Of a stretch of DNA of 64,000 nucleotides, positions 16,275 through 25,500 are shown piece after piece. Made by a program: the position numbers and the translations under genes. The stretch spans positions 1 through 64,000 of the forward strand of contig CANRAS010000010.1 in NCBI GenBank assembly GCA_947628655.1. The letters run 5' to 3'. Position 1 is the first letter of the stretch, and each line of letters opens with the position of its first letter. The notes under the pieces were generated by a model, which was not told the DNA's origin, searched no databases, and saw nothing but the letters and a program-made list of their open reading frames with translations. The DNA is from an uncultured Clostridia bacterium. Its GTDB lineage: Bacteria > Bacillota > Clostridia > Oscillospirales > Ruminococcaceae.

Positions 16275-17624
16275 ATGGGATTTAGCAAGGATTTTGTATG
16301 GGGCGCGGCAACCTCGTCATATCAAATCGAGGGCGCGGCGTTCGAGGACGGCAAAGGGCGCAGCGTTTGGGACGTTTTTTCTCACACGAAGGGAAAAATT
16401 CTCGACAACTCCACAGGCGACGTAGCCTGCGACCACTACCACAAGTTTAAGGAAGATGTAAAGCTGATGGCTGACCTCGGACTGAAAGCGTACAGGTTCT
16501 CGATTTCGTGGGCAAGGATTATGCCGACAGGCACGGGTGACGTGAACGAGGCGGGCGTAAAGTTTTACAGCGACCTTATTGACGAACTGCTGAAATACGG
16601 CATAGAGCCTTATGTTACGCTTTACCATTGGGATTTGCCGTATGACCTGCATACGCAGGGCGGTTGGCTTAATGACAAAATGCCCGACATATTCGCCGAA
16701 TATGCGGCGGTCTGCGCCGATATGTTCAAAGGCAGGGTAAAGAACGTTCTCACGTTCAACGAACCGCAGGTGTTTATCGGCTTGGGATATATGCAGGGTA
16801 CGCACGCTCCGGGACTGCTGTTAGGGCAGGAAGAATTACTTCACATTTCCCACAATGTTCTGAAAGCCCACGGCAAGGCGGCGCGTGTACTTCGCGAGAA
16901 GATACCGAATGTTAAAATCGGCTTTGCGTGCGCGTCATCGCCGAGATGCCCCGTAACGGATAAGGACATTCCCGCGGCGGCAGCTGATTATTTTGCCTGC
17001 GACAGCAACAACTTCATTTTCACGGACGCTATGTGGCTAGACCCGATTTTCTTCGGCAAGTATCCCGAACAGCTTGTCAAAGACTGCGGCGAGGATCTCA
17101 CAAGGCACATTGCGGACGGCGATATGGAGATAATAAAGACGGGTCTTGATTTTGTCGGACTTAATATTTACCGCGGATTTTTCGTCAAGGCTGATGAAAA
17201 CGGCAAGGCAGTACCGCAGGCGTTTCCTGCGGGCGTTACGGTGACCGCGCTGACATGGGAAGTCGTTCCCGAATCGCTTTATTGGGGACCGCGCCTTATC
17301 AACGAACGCTACAAAGCGCCGATAATCATTACCGAAAACGGAATGGCGGCGCACGACTGCGTATCCGTTGACGGCAAAGTCCACGACCCGAACCGCATAG
17401 ACTTCCTGCACCGTTATATCCGCGAGTACCGCAGAGCCGCCGATGACGGCGTTGAGTGCCTTGCGTATTTCCAGTGGTCGCTTATGGACAACTACGAATG
17501 GGCATACGGCTACACGGGACGTTTCGGAATGGTTTATGTGGATTTGCAGACCTGCGAGAGAATACCGAAAGATTCGGCGTACTGGTATAAGACCGTTATT
17601 GAGAGTAACGGGGAGAATTTGTAA
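16275..17624 (+). CDS. GH1 beta-glucosidase
   Basis: A 449-residue family-1 glycoside hydrolase (TIM barrel), cytosolic. The N-terminal signature FVWGAATSSYQIEGA is at residues 7-21; the acid/base glutamate is in TFNEPQ (about E163) and the nucleophile in ITENG (about residue 355). It hydrolyses beta-glucosides or phospho-beta-glucosides; which one is not evident. I placed the start at the ATG 16275, since AAAGGA (16260-16265) then has good spacing, whereas the ATG at 16266 touches the ribosome site. It directly follows the GH3 gene and was probably co-transcribed with it for beta-glucan oligosaccharide use. Confidence 0.93.
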   Translation: MGFSKDFVWGAATSSYQIEGAAFEDGKGRSVWDVFSHTKGKILDNSTGDVACDHYHKFKEDVKLMADLGLKAYRFSISWARIMPTGTGDVNEAGVKFYSDLIDELLKYGIEPYVTLYHWDLPYDLHTQGGWLNDKMPDIFAEYAAVCADMFKGRVKNVLTFNEPQVFIGLGYMQGTHAPGLLLGQEELLHISHNVLKAHGKAARVLREKIPNVKIGFACASSPRCPVTDKDIPAAAADYFACDSNNFIFTDAMWLDPIFFGKYPEQLVKDCGEDLTRHIADGDMEIIKTGLDFVGLNIYRGFFVKADENGKAVPQAFPAGVTVTALTWEVVPESLYWGPRLINERYKAPIIITENGMAAHDCVSVDGKVHDPNRIDFLHRYIREYRRAADDGVECLAYFQWSLMDNYEWAYGYTGRFGMVYVDLQTCERIPKDSAYWYKTVIESNGENL

Positions 17625-17631
17625 GAGATAA

Positions 17632-17666
17632 GAACGCCCCCGCCGAACGGCGGGGGCGTTCTTCTT
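17632..17666 (+). terminator. hairpin terminator after GH1 gene
   Basis: Arms GAACGCCCCCGCC and GGCGGGGGCGTTC with loop GAAC, followed by TTCTT. The T-run is weak but the stem is 13 bp. Confidence 0.6.
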
Positions 17667-17776
17667 ACATCTTACATCTTACTTCTTACTTCTAACATCT
17701 TACATCTTACTTCTTACTTCTAACATCTTACTTCTAAAAGCTTACTTCTAAAAGCTTACTTCTAACAGCTTACTTC
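17663..17776. repeat. uninterrupted heptanucleotide tandem array
   Basis: About sixteen consecutive seven-base units of the type TTACATC, TTACTTC, TAACATC and TAAAAGC. This is the clearest example of the period-7 repeats that occupy most gaps in the window. Confidence 0.9.
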
Positions 17777-17778
17777 TT

Positions 17779-19074
17779 CTACGCCGTTTCTTCCACTTTC
17801 AGCATTTCCCTGACATACCTCTCCGCCGTAAGCGTTTTAGTGTAAATAGGCTCTGAACCGCGTCGGAATACCCAACAAGAACCAATCGGCATATTAAGTA
17901 TCTGGCGCAAGGATTTGTCACTTCGTTCACTCACGGAACGCGCGGTCGAGATGTCGTTGCCGCCTAGGTAAACATAGGTATCGCAGTTTGAAATTATCGT
18001 CAGCGCGTCGCTCCCATAGCCTTTGACAAGCTGCGCCTCGGACTGTATCATCAGCATTGTGGAGATACCCCTTGAACGTATCGTTGAGATAACCCGCGGG
18101 AAATCCGCAATTCGGCAGTTAGTCGCGAAATCGTCGAGTATGAACCGTACGGGTACAGGCAGTCTGCTGTCACGGCATTTATCGTCCGCAAAACGGCATA
18201 GTTCCTGCATTGCCTGGCTGAAGAACATATTAACAAGTGTGTCCATAGACCTGTCGGTGTCGCTGACTATTACAAACAGCGCCGTTTTCTCCCTGCCCAG
18301 AGCCGAAAAGTCGAAGTCGTTGCCGTTCATCATCTGCCTTATTTCACGAGTATCAAAATTCGCGAATTTCGCGGCAAGCGTTACCCTTGACGTGTCGTAA
18401 GTCTTGTACGGAGCGGCGTTCGCGCTGTCGAACTGCGTACAAGCCCAGCTGTCGGGGTCGCGTCCGCGCAGAGCGTCAAACCTCCTCGAAAGCATAGACG
18501 TGCGCTCGTCGTCATCGTCGTCCGCGCACGTTTCCCGCGCGCCCTCCGCCATAAGTGAAAGAATACTTCTGAACGTAAACGGCTTGTATTCCGTTTCAAG
18601 CATATACCCTATCAGCGCGCAAAGGAAAATCGTCGTTATCTCGTCCCAAAACGGGTCGTAACTTCCTGCGCTGTTTTCTTTGTCAACTATAAGCGTCGCA
18701 AGCCGCAGAACGTCCTGACTGTTTTTTAGGTGAAACATCGGGTTATAGTGCGCGGATTTTTCGGGGTGAACAAAATCCACGACCTGAATTTTGTACCCCT
18801 TTTCTCTTAGATAATTCGCGTACTTTTTGTGAAGATTACCCTTTGGGTCGGAGATTATATAACTGCCGACCGCCTCGTGAATGTTCGGCGTTACAATAGT
18901 GCGCGTCTTTCCCGTACCGCTCCCGCCGACCACAAGAACGTTGTTGTTAAGCCTAGTGGAATAATCGTCAAGACTGTATCGGCAGTCTTTTGCAATAAGC
19001 AGACTGCCGTTTTTAAACTCGTCAGCCGCACGCTTTGAGTTGCTGAATGGCTTTCTTGTTCTGTAATTTGACAT
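17779..19074 (-). CDS. VirD4/TraG-like conjugative coupling ATPase (orphan)
   Basis: A 431-residue P-loop ATPase of the type IV coupling protein family. Walker A is GGSGTGKTR (about residues 50-58), YIISDPKG follows (about 72-79), and Walker B is VRFILDDFATN (about 300-310). The family signature SRGISTMLMIQSEAQL follows. Such proteins bring the relaxosome to a secretion channel. This one starts directly in the cytosolic domain: the usual N-terminal membrane helices are missing, and it is shorter than typical 550-700 residue homologues. No relaxase, VirB4 or other transfer gene is near. It may be a remnant or a domesticated copy. Ribosome site AAAAGGAG. Confidence 0.88.
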   Translation of the reverse strand: MSNYRTRKPFSNSKRAADEFKNGSLLIAKDCRYSLDDYSTRLNNNVLVVGGSGTGKTRTIVTPNIHEAVGSYIISDPKGNLHKKYANYLREKGYKIQVVDFVHPEKSAHYNPMFHLKNSQDVLRLATLIVDKENSAGSYDPFWDEITTIFLCALIGYMLETEYKPFTFRSILSLMAEGARETCADDDDDERTSMLSRRFDALRGRDPDSWACTQFDSANAAPYKTYDTSRVTLAAKFANFDTREIRQMMNGNDFDFSALGREKTALFVIVSDTDRSMDTLVNMFFSQAMQELCRFADDKCRDSRLPVPVRFILDDFATNCRIADFPRVISTIRSRGISTMLMIQSEAQLVKGYGSDALTIISNCDTYVYLGGNDISTARSVSERSDKSLRQILNMPIGSCWVFRRGSEPIYTKTLTAERYVREMLKVEETA

Positions 19075-19079
19075 AACCG

Positions 19080-19330
19080 TGCTCCTTTTCTAGTTGCTGG
19101 AGAATAGTAGCTAGCAGCTGGTTTTTGTGTCCGCCTTCGGCGGACACAAAGATTGTCTTTAAGGCGCGGGGTTGTTCGCGTTACCGCGCGGTTTGGGTGG
19201 CTTAACTCAAGCGCCCCGCCTGCGCGGCGGCGCAGGTGCATTTAGACTTAAAGACAATCTAATCCGCGCCCGATAAGGCGCTCCTAAACTAATAACTAAC
19301 AACTATTCTCTAGCTACTGCGCTCTCTTAA
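19080..19330. repeat. hairpin/AGACAATCT modules with heptamers
   Basis: Contains the hairpin GTGTCCGCC/GGCGGACAC with AGATTGTCT (about 19129-19158), a second AGACAATCT near 19251 with the composite repeat string TTCAAGCGCCCC-like between them, and heptamers of the CTAATAA and TTACATC types. No gene. Confidence 0.7.
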
Positions 19331-19339
19331 ATCTTACAT

Positions 19340-19939
19340 CTAACCTCTAACTGCGCTCGTATAAATATCCGTCACGATACTATCGCATATGCCGAATTTT
19401 ATCGCCTGTTCGGCGTTCATATAGTTGTCAAACGACGTCGCCCTGTTTATTTCGGCTAGGGATTTTCCCGTGTGTTTCGCGAGTATGCCGTTTATCATAT
19501 CGCGCATTTCCAGCGCGGTTTCGGAGATTTTAGAGATTGACGTTGCCGAACCCATAACTCCCTCTGTAAGAAGAACCTCGTGTATCACCACCGTGCTGTG
19601 CGGAAGAATGAAACGATGTCCCTTTTTCCCCGACGCGAGGATAATCGCCGCGAAACTCGCCGCAATGCCTATACAGTACAAATTCACGGTACAGCGGCAT
19701 TGCCTTATAGCGTCATAAATCAGCAGTCCCGAATTGATTTCGCCGCCGAGGGAGTTTATGTAAATGCTTATCGGCTCTTTTTTCTTTGAAAGATACATCA
19801 TAGCCTTGACGAACGACACCGCCGTTTCCTGAGTGATTTTCTCGTCAAGGAACAGTTTTCGTTCCGAAAGAAGTTCGCTGTTTATTGAAATTTCCTCTAT
19901 ACCGCCTGCCGTTTCCCGAATGTAACTTCTCGCGTTCAT
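19340..19939 (-). CDS. clpP: ClpP-type serine protease subunit
   Basis: A 199-residue ClpP-family peptidase. The triad is complete: S95 in GIAASFAAI, H120 in STVVIHE, D171 in SFDNYMNAEQA. The loop SLGGEINSG matches the substrate-binding strand. The family forms a 14-mer barrel fed by ClpX/A/C. It is not next to clpX or tig, and several positions differ from housekeeping ClpP (PHSTVV instead of PNSRVM), so it looks like a second paralogue. The start is the ATG at 19939 after AAAGGA; the longer upstream frame runs through terminator hairpins and is not coding. Four TGCAA repeats lie upstream. Confidence 0.88.
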   Translation of the reverse strand: MNARSYIRETAGGIEEISINSELLSERKLFLDEKITQETAVSFVKAMMYLSKKKEPISIYINSLGGEINSGLLIYDAIRQCRCTVNLYCIGIAASFAAIILASGKKGHRFILPHSTVVIHEVLLTEGVMGSATSISKISETALEMRDMINGILAKHTGKSLAEINRATSFDNYMNAEQAIKFGICDSIVTDIYTSAVRG

Positions 19940-20024
19940 AACGTCATTCCTTTCACGTGAATTGCTTTGTGATTTAATTCTAACAAAATCCTCCGAAAAA
20001 ATAAATGGCACAAACGCGGTTTTA

Positions 20025-20064
20025 TGCAACTTTTTGTGCAACAAAAATGCAACAATAGTGCAAA
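20025..20064 (-). promoter_or_regulatory. four phased TGCAAC/GTTGCA repeats upstream of clpP
   Basis: TGCAAC at 20025, 20037 and 20048 and TGCAAA at 20059, spaced 12, 11 and 11 bases, thus on one face of the helix. They lie about 90 bases upstream of the clpP start. This looks like an array of half-sites for a regulator, but it is unlike CtsR heptads. Confidence 0.45.
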
Positions 20065-20066
20065 GT

Positions 20067-20100
20067 AAAAAGCGTTCCCCCGCTGTCGGCGGGGGAAACG
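20067..20100 (-). terminator. second terminator of the pyr operon
   Basis: On the minus strand, arms CGTTTCCCCCGC and GCGGGGGAACG followed by CTTTTT. Confidence 0.75.
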
Positions 20101-20102
20101 TC

Positions 20103-20132
20103 AAAAAAACACGCCCCGCCGTACGGCGGGGC
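20103..20132 (-). terminator. first terminator of the pyr operon
   Basis: On the minus strand, GCCCCGCC-GTAC-GGCGGGGC followed by GTGTTTTTTT. It stands in tandem with the hairpin at 20067-20100. Confidence 0.8.
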
Positions 20133-20262
20133 ATATTTGTATTCCCTAGTGCGTCAACGTAAAAACCCACAGGTCTTACCTCTTACTTCTTACATCTTAC
20201 CTCTTTGCGAAAACGCCTTGACCCAAATAACTAGCAACTATTAACTATTCTCTATCAACTAC

Positions 20263-21174
20263 TTACCACTCCTCGCATTGTCCCACAATCTCGGACAACT
20301 CCTTAATCCCGTTCTTGTCCATATACTCCCCAATGCCGTCTATTACTTTCAGCGGGGAGTAGGGGTCGGAGAAAATCGCTGTGCCGATTTGTACGGCGCA
20401 GGCGCCCGCCAACATCATCTCAACCGCGTCCTCCCACGTTGAAATACCGCCCATTCCGATTATCGGAATGTTCACCGCCTTGTAGCATTGGCGCACCATT
20501 CTCACCGCCACGGGGAATATCGCCTGTCCGCTTAGTCCTCCCATATTGTTCCTCAAAATCGGACGGCGCGTGCGTATGTCAATTCGCATACCGAGCAATG
20601 TGTTTATAAGCGAAATTGCGTCCGCGCCCTCGCTTTCAACCGCTTTTGCGATTACCGTTATGTCCGTGACGTTCGGCGTGAGTTTCACTATAAGCGGTTT
20701 TGAAGTCGCACGGCGCACCGCCTTTGTCACCGCCGCCGCTCCTTCGGGAGTTACTCCCCATGTCGCGCCGCCCGCCTTTACGTTCGGACACGAAATGTTC
20801 AGTTCTATCATATCGACGCTTGACGCGTCCAGCGCCTTTGCCGCCGCGATGTAGTCGTCAATCGTTGCGCCCGCCACATTTGCTATGATAACATTTCCCT
20901 CTTCTTTTAAAGTCGGAAGATAAAAGTCGATAAACCCGTGTACGCCGATATTCTGCAAGCCTACGGAGTTTAATATCCCCGAATACGTTTCCGCAATGCG
21001 CGGGGGAGGATTGCCGAGTTTCGGCTCTATAGTCATACCCTTGCAGGAAATTCCGCCGAGTTTTGAAATCGGATAGAGGTCGGTATAACATTCGCCGTTG
21101 CCGTATGTTCCCGACGCGGCTATTACAGGGTTCGGAAACTCCACACCCGCTATTCTTACTCTTAAATCAGCCAT
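20263..21174 (-). CDS. pyrD: dihydroorotate dehydrogenase B, catalytic subunit
   Basis: A 303-residue FMN TIM-barrel enzyme that oxidises dihydroorotate to orotate, class 1B, working with PyrK and NAD. Signatures: VIAASGTYGNG near residue 18, SVGLQNIGV, the catalytic cysteine in LNISCPNVK (about residue 132), and IIGMGGISTWEDA near 240. It is the last gene of the pyr operon. Its start overlaps the end of pyrK by 8 bases, as expected for subunits made in equal amounts. Heptamer repeats and tandem terminators lie beyond its stop. Confidence 0.95.
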   Translation of the reverse strand: MADLRVRIAGVEFPNPVIAASGTYGNGECYTDLYPISKLGGISCKGMTIEPKLGNPPPRIAETYSGILNSVGLQNIGVHGFIDFYLPTLKEEGNVIIANVAGATIDDYIAAAKALDASSVDMIELNISCPNVKAGGATWGVTPEGAAAVTKAVRRATSKPLIVKLTPNVTDITVIAKAVESEGADAISLINTLLGMRIDIRTRRPILRNNMGGLSGQAIFPVAVRMVRQCYKAVNIPIIGMGGISTWEDAVEMMLAGACAVQIGTAIFSDPYSPLKVIDGIGEYMDKNGIKELSEIVGQCEEW

Positions 21175-21937
21175 CGAACCGCACCTCCTCCGCGTTGAAT
21201 ACGGGACCTTCTTTGCATACCCGCGAATAAAATTCCTTGCCGTTTCGCACGGTCATACAAGTGCAGACGACGCACGCGCCTACTCCGCACCCCATACGCT
21301 GTTCAAGCGACACCTGACACGGGACTTTGTAGACCTCGCACATCTTAGCCACCGCCTTTAACATCGGCATAGGACCGCACGCGAGAACCGCCGCGGCGTT
21401 GTTTTCTTCGAGCGCCTCGGCCAGAGCGAAAGTCACCGTGCCTTTTATACCCGCACTGCCGTCGTCCGTGCAGATTATCGTGTTCGTACCGTTTGCTTTG
21501 AAGTCGTCTTTGAGGATAATCTTAGAACTGTCGCGAAAGCCCAATATCGCCGTGCAAAGTTTCCCCGTGATACTCGAAACGCCGAGCAGCGGCGGTACGC
21601 CGATACCTCCTCCCACGACGATTACTCGCTGATTTTCGGGAATACGAAATCCGTTGCCGAGCGGCGCTATTACGTCAAGGTTATCGCCCTTTTTAAGTTC
21701 GGAGATAGCCTCCGTTCCCTTTCCGCGCACTTCAAACACAAAGCGCAGAGTGCCGCGCTGTTTGTCTATACCGCAAATGGAAATCGGTCGGCGGAGCGTA
21801 AAGTTCGGCGCTGTGATATTCGCGAACTGCCCCGCCTGCGCCTCGCGCGCGAGTTCGGGCGCGTCTATCACATACGAGTAAACGCCTGTTGCAATCTGCT
21901 CCTTTTCAATTATCGGGTATTTTCCGCAATAAAACAT
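21167..21937 (-). CDS. pyrK: dihydroorotate dehydrogenase B, electron transfer subunit
   Basis: A 256-residue iron-sulfur flavoprotein that passes electrons from PyrD to NAD. The FAD domain shows FTLRRPISICGI (about residues 47-58), and the NAD domain VVGGGIGVPPLLG. The C-terminal cluster CGVGACVVCTC plus a later Cys binds the 2Fe-2S centre. The start is the ATG at 21937 preceded by AAGGAGAATAAG; a longer upstream frame is only Lys-rich read-through. It sits between the unknown membrane gene (1-base gap) and pyrD (8-base overlap). Confidence 0.94.
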   Translation of the reverse strand: MFYCGKYPIIEKEQIATGVYSYVIDAPELAREAQAGQFANITAPNFTLRRPISICGIDKQRGTLRFVFEVRGKGTEAISELKKGDNLDVIAPLGNGFRIPENQRVIVVGGGIGVPPLLGVSSITGKLCTAILGFRDSSKIILKDDFKANGTNTIICTDDGSAGIKGTVTFALAEALEENNAAAVLACGPMPMLKAVAKMCEVYKVPCQVSLEQRMGCGVGACVVCTCMTVRNGKEFYSRVCKEGPVFNAEEVRFDG

Positions 21938-21938
21938 C

Positions 21939-22541
21939 TTATTCTCCTTTTTCTTTTTCGTTTTCAGTATCATCGGCAAGCCGTGCCTTTACGCCGCCGT
22001 AGTTCTGCGTTTCGGGTATCGCCGTTTTTGTAAGCGAACTTAGTCTGTGCATCGACATACGAATTATGATAATGAATAACATCGAATACAGCAAAAGCTG
22101 AACAATCGGCAAGCCCGCGGGCTTGAACAGCAGTATCTGCTGGGTCATATACATCAGTTCAAACACTATCATAAGCAACGGCAATTTGCAAAGGGACACC
22201 GAAAACATATACCATTCGCCCACCGCCTGCGCGTTGTCTTTCGTGATTTTAAGGCGTTTCATACCGTGGTTTTTCAGCACGAGTATCAGATAGACCGCGA
22301 ATATTATCCCGACGTCTATCGGAAACGCAAGCGCAAAATACCGCCGATAAACAAGACTGTAGCCGTATTTTATCACGAACTGCAAATCCGTGTTGCCGAG
22401 TTTGTTTATCGTATCTTTATAGAGCGGGAAGAAATTCACCGTTGCTGTGATTATCACCGCCGCAACGGCAAGACTTAAAACATCGCTGATTATGCGGGCG
22501 GGCTTGTAGGTGTGCTTTATCGGTATATCTGCTATCTTCAT
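21939..22541 (-). CDS. four-helix membrane protein in the pyr operon, unknown
   Basis: A 200-residue protein with four probable membrane helices (about 20-41, 70-92, 112-133 and 145-166). It has a cytosolic-looking basic loop (KNHGMKRLKITKDNAQ) and a charged C-terminus. Its ATG overlaps the carB stop by four bases, and its stop is one base from the pyrK start, so it is firmly embedded in the pyrimidine operon. I do not recognise the family; no transporter signature is visible. A role in pyrimidine transport or in anchoring is only a guess from context. Confidence 0.75.
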   Translation of the reverse strand: MKIADIPIKHTYKPARIISDVLSLAVAAVIITATVNFFPLYKDTINKLGNTDLQFVIKYGYSLVYRRYFALAFPIDVGIIFAVYLILVLKNHGMKRLKITKDNAQAVGEWYMFSVSLCKLPLLMIVFELMYMTQQILLFKPAGLPIVQLLLYSMLFIIIIRMSMHRLSSLTKTAIPETQNYGGVKARLADDTENEKEKGE

Positions 22542-25500
22542 ATCTTTGTAATATCAATCATCTCTACATCGTTTATCGAACGTCCCGATTCCAGGCAGTC
22601 GAGGAGTGCATTAGCGGTGTCAATAGCCGTCAGGCACACTATCGAACGCTCAACAGCCTTTCGGCGCATTCTTACGCTGTCAAGCGACGGACGGCGTCCC
22701 GTTTCCGACGTGGACACGACATAGCTTATCTCCCCGCTTTCAAGCAGAGTTATTACGTTCGGTTCTTTCTCCTCGTGTATTCTGTAGACGTGGTTCGCGG
22801 CTATCATATTCCTGTTCAGCACGGACGCCGTGCCGCCTGTCGCGTATATCTTAAAGCCGAGTTCCTCAAATCGGCTTGCTATTTCGATTACCTCGTTCTT
22901 GTCGGAATCCCGCACGGAGATTATGACCCCGCCTTTCTCGCCTTTGTTCGGCAGACCGAATTTATAGCCTGCCGCCGTAAGTCCTTTAAACAGCGCGTCG
23001 CCAAACGTTTTCGCAATGCCCAGACATTCGCCCGTGGACTTCATTTCGGGTCCTAACTGATTATCGACATCGTGCAGTTTTTCAAAGCTGAACACGGGGA
23101 CTTTTACGGCGATATACGGGCTTTCGGGATAAAGCCCGCTCTTATAGCCCATATCTTTCAGCTTTTTGCCCAATATTATTTTAGTCGCGAGGTCAACCAT
23201 AGGCACTCCCGTCACTTTGGAGATGTACGGTACTGTACGCGAGGAGCGCGGGTTTACTTCAATTACATATACTTCGTGATTGTACACGACGTACTGAATG
23301 TTCACAAGTCCGATAACGTGAAGTGCTTTTGCGAGTTTTTCCGTGTACTCGACAATGACGTTCTTTATATGGTGCGAGAGGTTCTGGCAAGGATATATCG
23401 AAATGCTGTCGCCCGAATGTATTCCCGCGCGCTCAACGTGTTCCATAATGCCCGGTATCACAAAATCCTCGCCGTCGCAAATCGCGTCAACTTCCACTTC
23501 CGTTCCCATCATATACTTGTCGATAAGCACGGGATTTTCAAGCGCGGTCGCGGTGATTATCTTCATATATTCCGAAACGTCCGCGTCGCAGTGCGCGATT
23601 ATCATATTCTGCCCGCCCAGAACGTACGACGGGCGCAAAAGAACGGGATACCCCAAATCGTTCGCGGCTTTCAGCGCCTCTTCTTCGGTGAACACCGTTT
23701 CGCCTTTAGGACGCGGGATATTGCACTTTTCGAGGAGTTCGTCAAACAGTTCTCTGTCCTCCGCCGCGTCAATATCCGCCGCTTGTGTGCCCAATATGCG
23801 CACGCCGAGTTCGGTCAAGTGTTTCGTAAGGGAAATAGCCGTCTGCCCGCCGAACTGCACTACACACCCGTAAGGCTTTTCGGTCGCGATAAGAGCCTCC
23901 ACGTCCTCGCGCGTCAGCGGGTCGAAATATAATCTCGTTCCCGTATCGAAATCCGTTGAAACGGTTTCGGGGTTGTTGTTGCAGATAACAGCCTCGCAGC
24001 CCTCCTCGCGCAGCGTCCAGACGCAATGTACGGAGCAATAGTCGAATTCAATTCCCTGTCCTATTCTGATAGGACCCGAACCGAACACGATAACTTTCTT
24101 CTTATCCGTAGGGTGCTGTGCGATAAACTCCGCAGCCTCGTTTTCCTCGTCGAACGTATTGTAGAAATACGGCGTATCCGCGGAGAACTCCGCCGCGCAG
24201 GTGTCTACCATTTTATAAACGGCAAGTTTGCGCTTGATGTTCCGCTCGCTTAATTTCTGCCCCGAAATGCGTTCGATTGAACTGTCGAGGTAGCAGTATT
24301 TCTTTGCGGTATCGTATTTTTCCTGAGTAAGTTCGCCGCTTGCCAAGTCGCTTTCTAGCCTTGCTAAGTTGTTCAGCTTTTCTATAAACCACTTGTCGAT
24401 TTTCGTTATCTCGTGTATTTCATCGGAAGAAATGCCGCGCTTTAACGCCTCAAATACGCAGAACGCGCGGTCGGTATCCACGTCCGCGAGTTTCGCGCGG
24501 ACTTCCTCGTCGGAGAGCAGTGTGAACTCCTTTTTCGTCAGAGTATCCATTTTAAGTTCAATAGAGCGCACGGCTTTCATCATTCCCGCCTCGAAAGACG
24601 GCGCAATAGCCATAATCTCGCCCGTCGCCTTCATTTGTGTGCCGAGCGTTTTCTTTGCGTAGACAAACTTGTCGAACGGAAAACGCGGGAACTTCACGAC
24701 AAGATAATCAAGCGCGGGTTCAAAGCAGGCGTATGTCTTTCCCGTCACTTGATTTATAATCTCGTCTAAGGAATACCCAACGGCAATCCGCGCGGCTACT
24801 TTTGCTATCGGATAGCCCGTAGCCTTTGACGCGAGCGCTGACGAACGCGAAACACGGGGGTTTACTTCGATAACGGCATATTCAAAGCTGTCGGGTTTCA
24901 GCGCGAACTGACAGTTGCACCCGCCCTCGACTTTCAGCGCCTGAATAATATCGAGCGCCGCCGTGCGGAGCATCTGATATTCCTTGTCCGCGAGAGTAAC
25001 GCAGGGCGCTACTACGATAGAGTCGCCCGTATGAACGCCCACGGGGTCGAAGTTTTCCATAGAGCATACGGTTATAACGTTTCCCTTGCGGTCGCGCATA
25101 ACTTCAAACTCTATCTCTTTCCAACCCGAAATGCACTTTTCAACAAGTATCTGAGTAATAGGCGAGAGCCGCAGTCCGTTTGTCGCTATCTCGTGAAGTT
25201 CCCCGCGCGTATTCGCGATACCTCCGCCCGTACCTCCGAGCGTAAATGCGGGACGGACTATAACGGGGTAGCCTATCGTTTCCGCAAAAGCCATAGCGTC
25301 GTCGATATTCTCAACGACCTTGGACGGAATGACAGGCTGACCGATTTCTTCCATAGTGTCCTTAAAAGCCTGCCTGTCCTCGGCTTTATGTATCGTTTCG
25401 GGATTTGAACCTAACAGCTTTACGTTATGTTCGGCTAAAAATCCGCTTTCGGCGAGTTGCATTGACAAAGTAAGCGCGGTTTGCCCGCCGAGGTTTGACA

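Noticed and set aside
19940..20170. Extended N-terminus of ClpP
   Set aside because: The extra codons run through two transcription terminators and the TGCAAC boxes; the ATG at 19939 has a ribosome site.
23072..23932. 286-codon plus-strand frame inside carB
   Set aside because: Opposite strand of a highly conserved gene, with no ribosome site; a codon-bias shadow.
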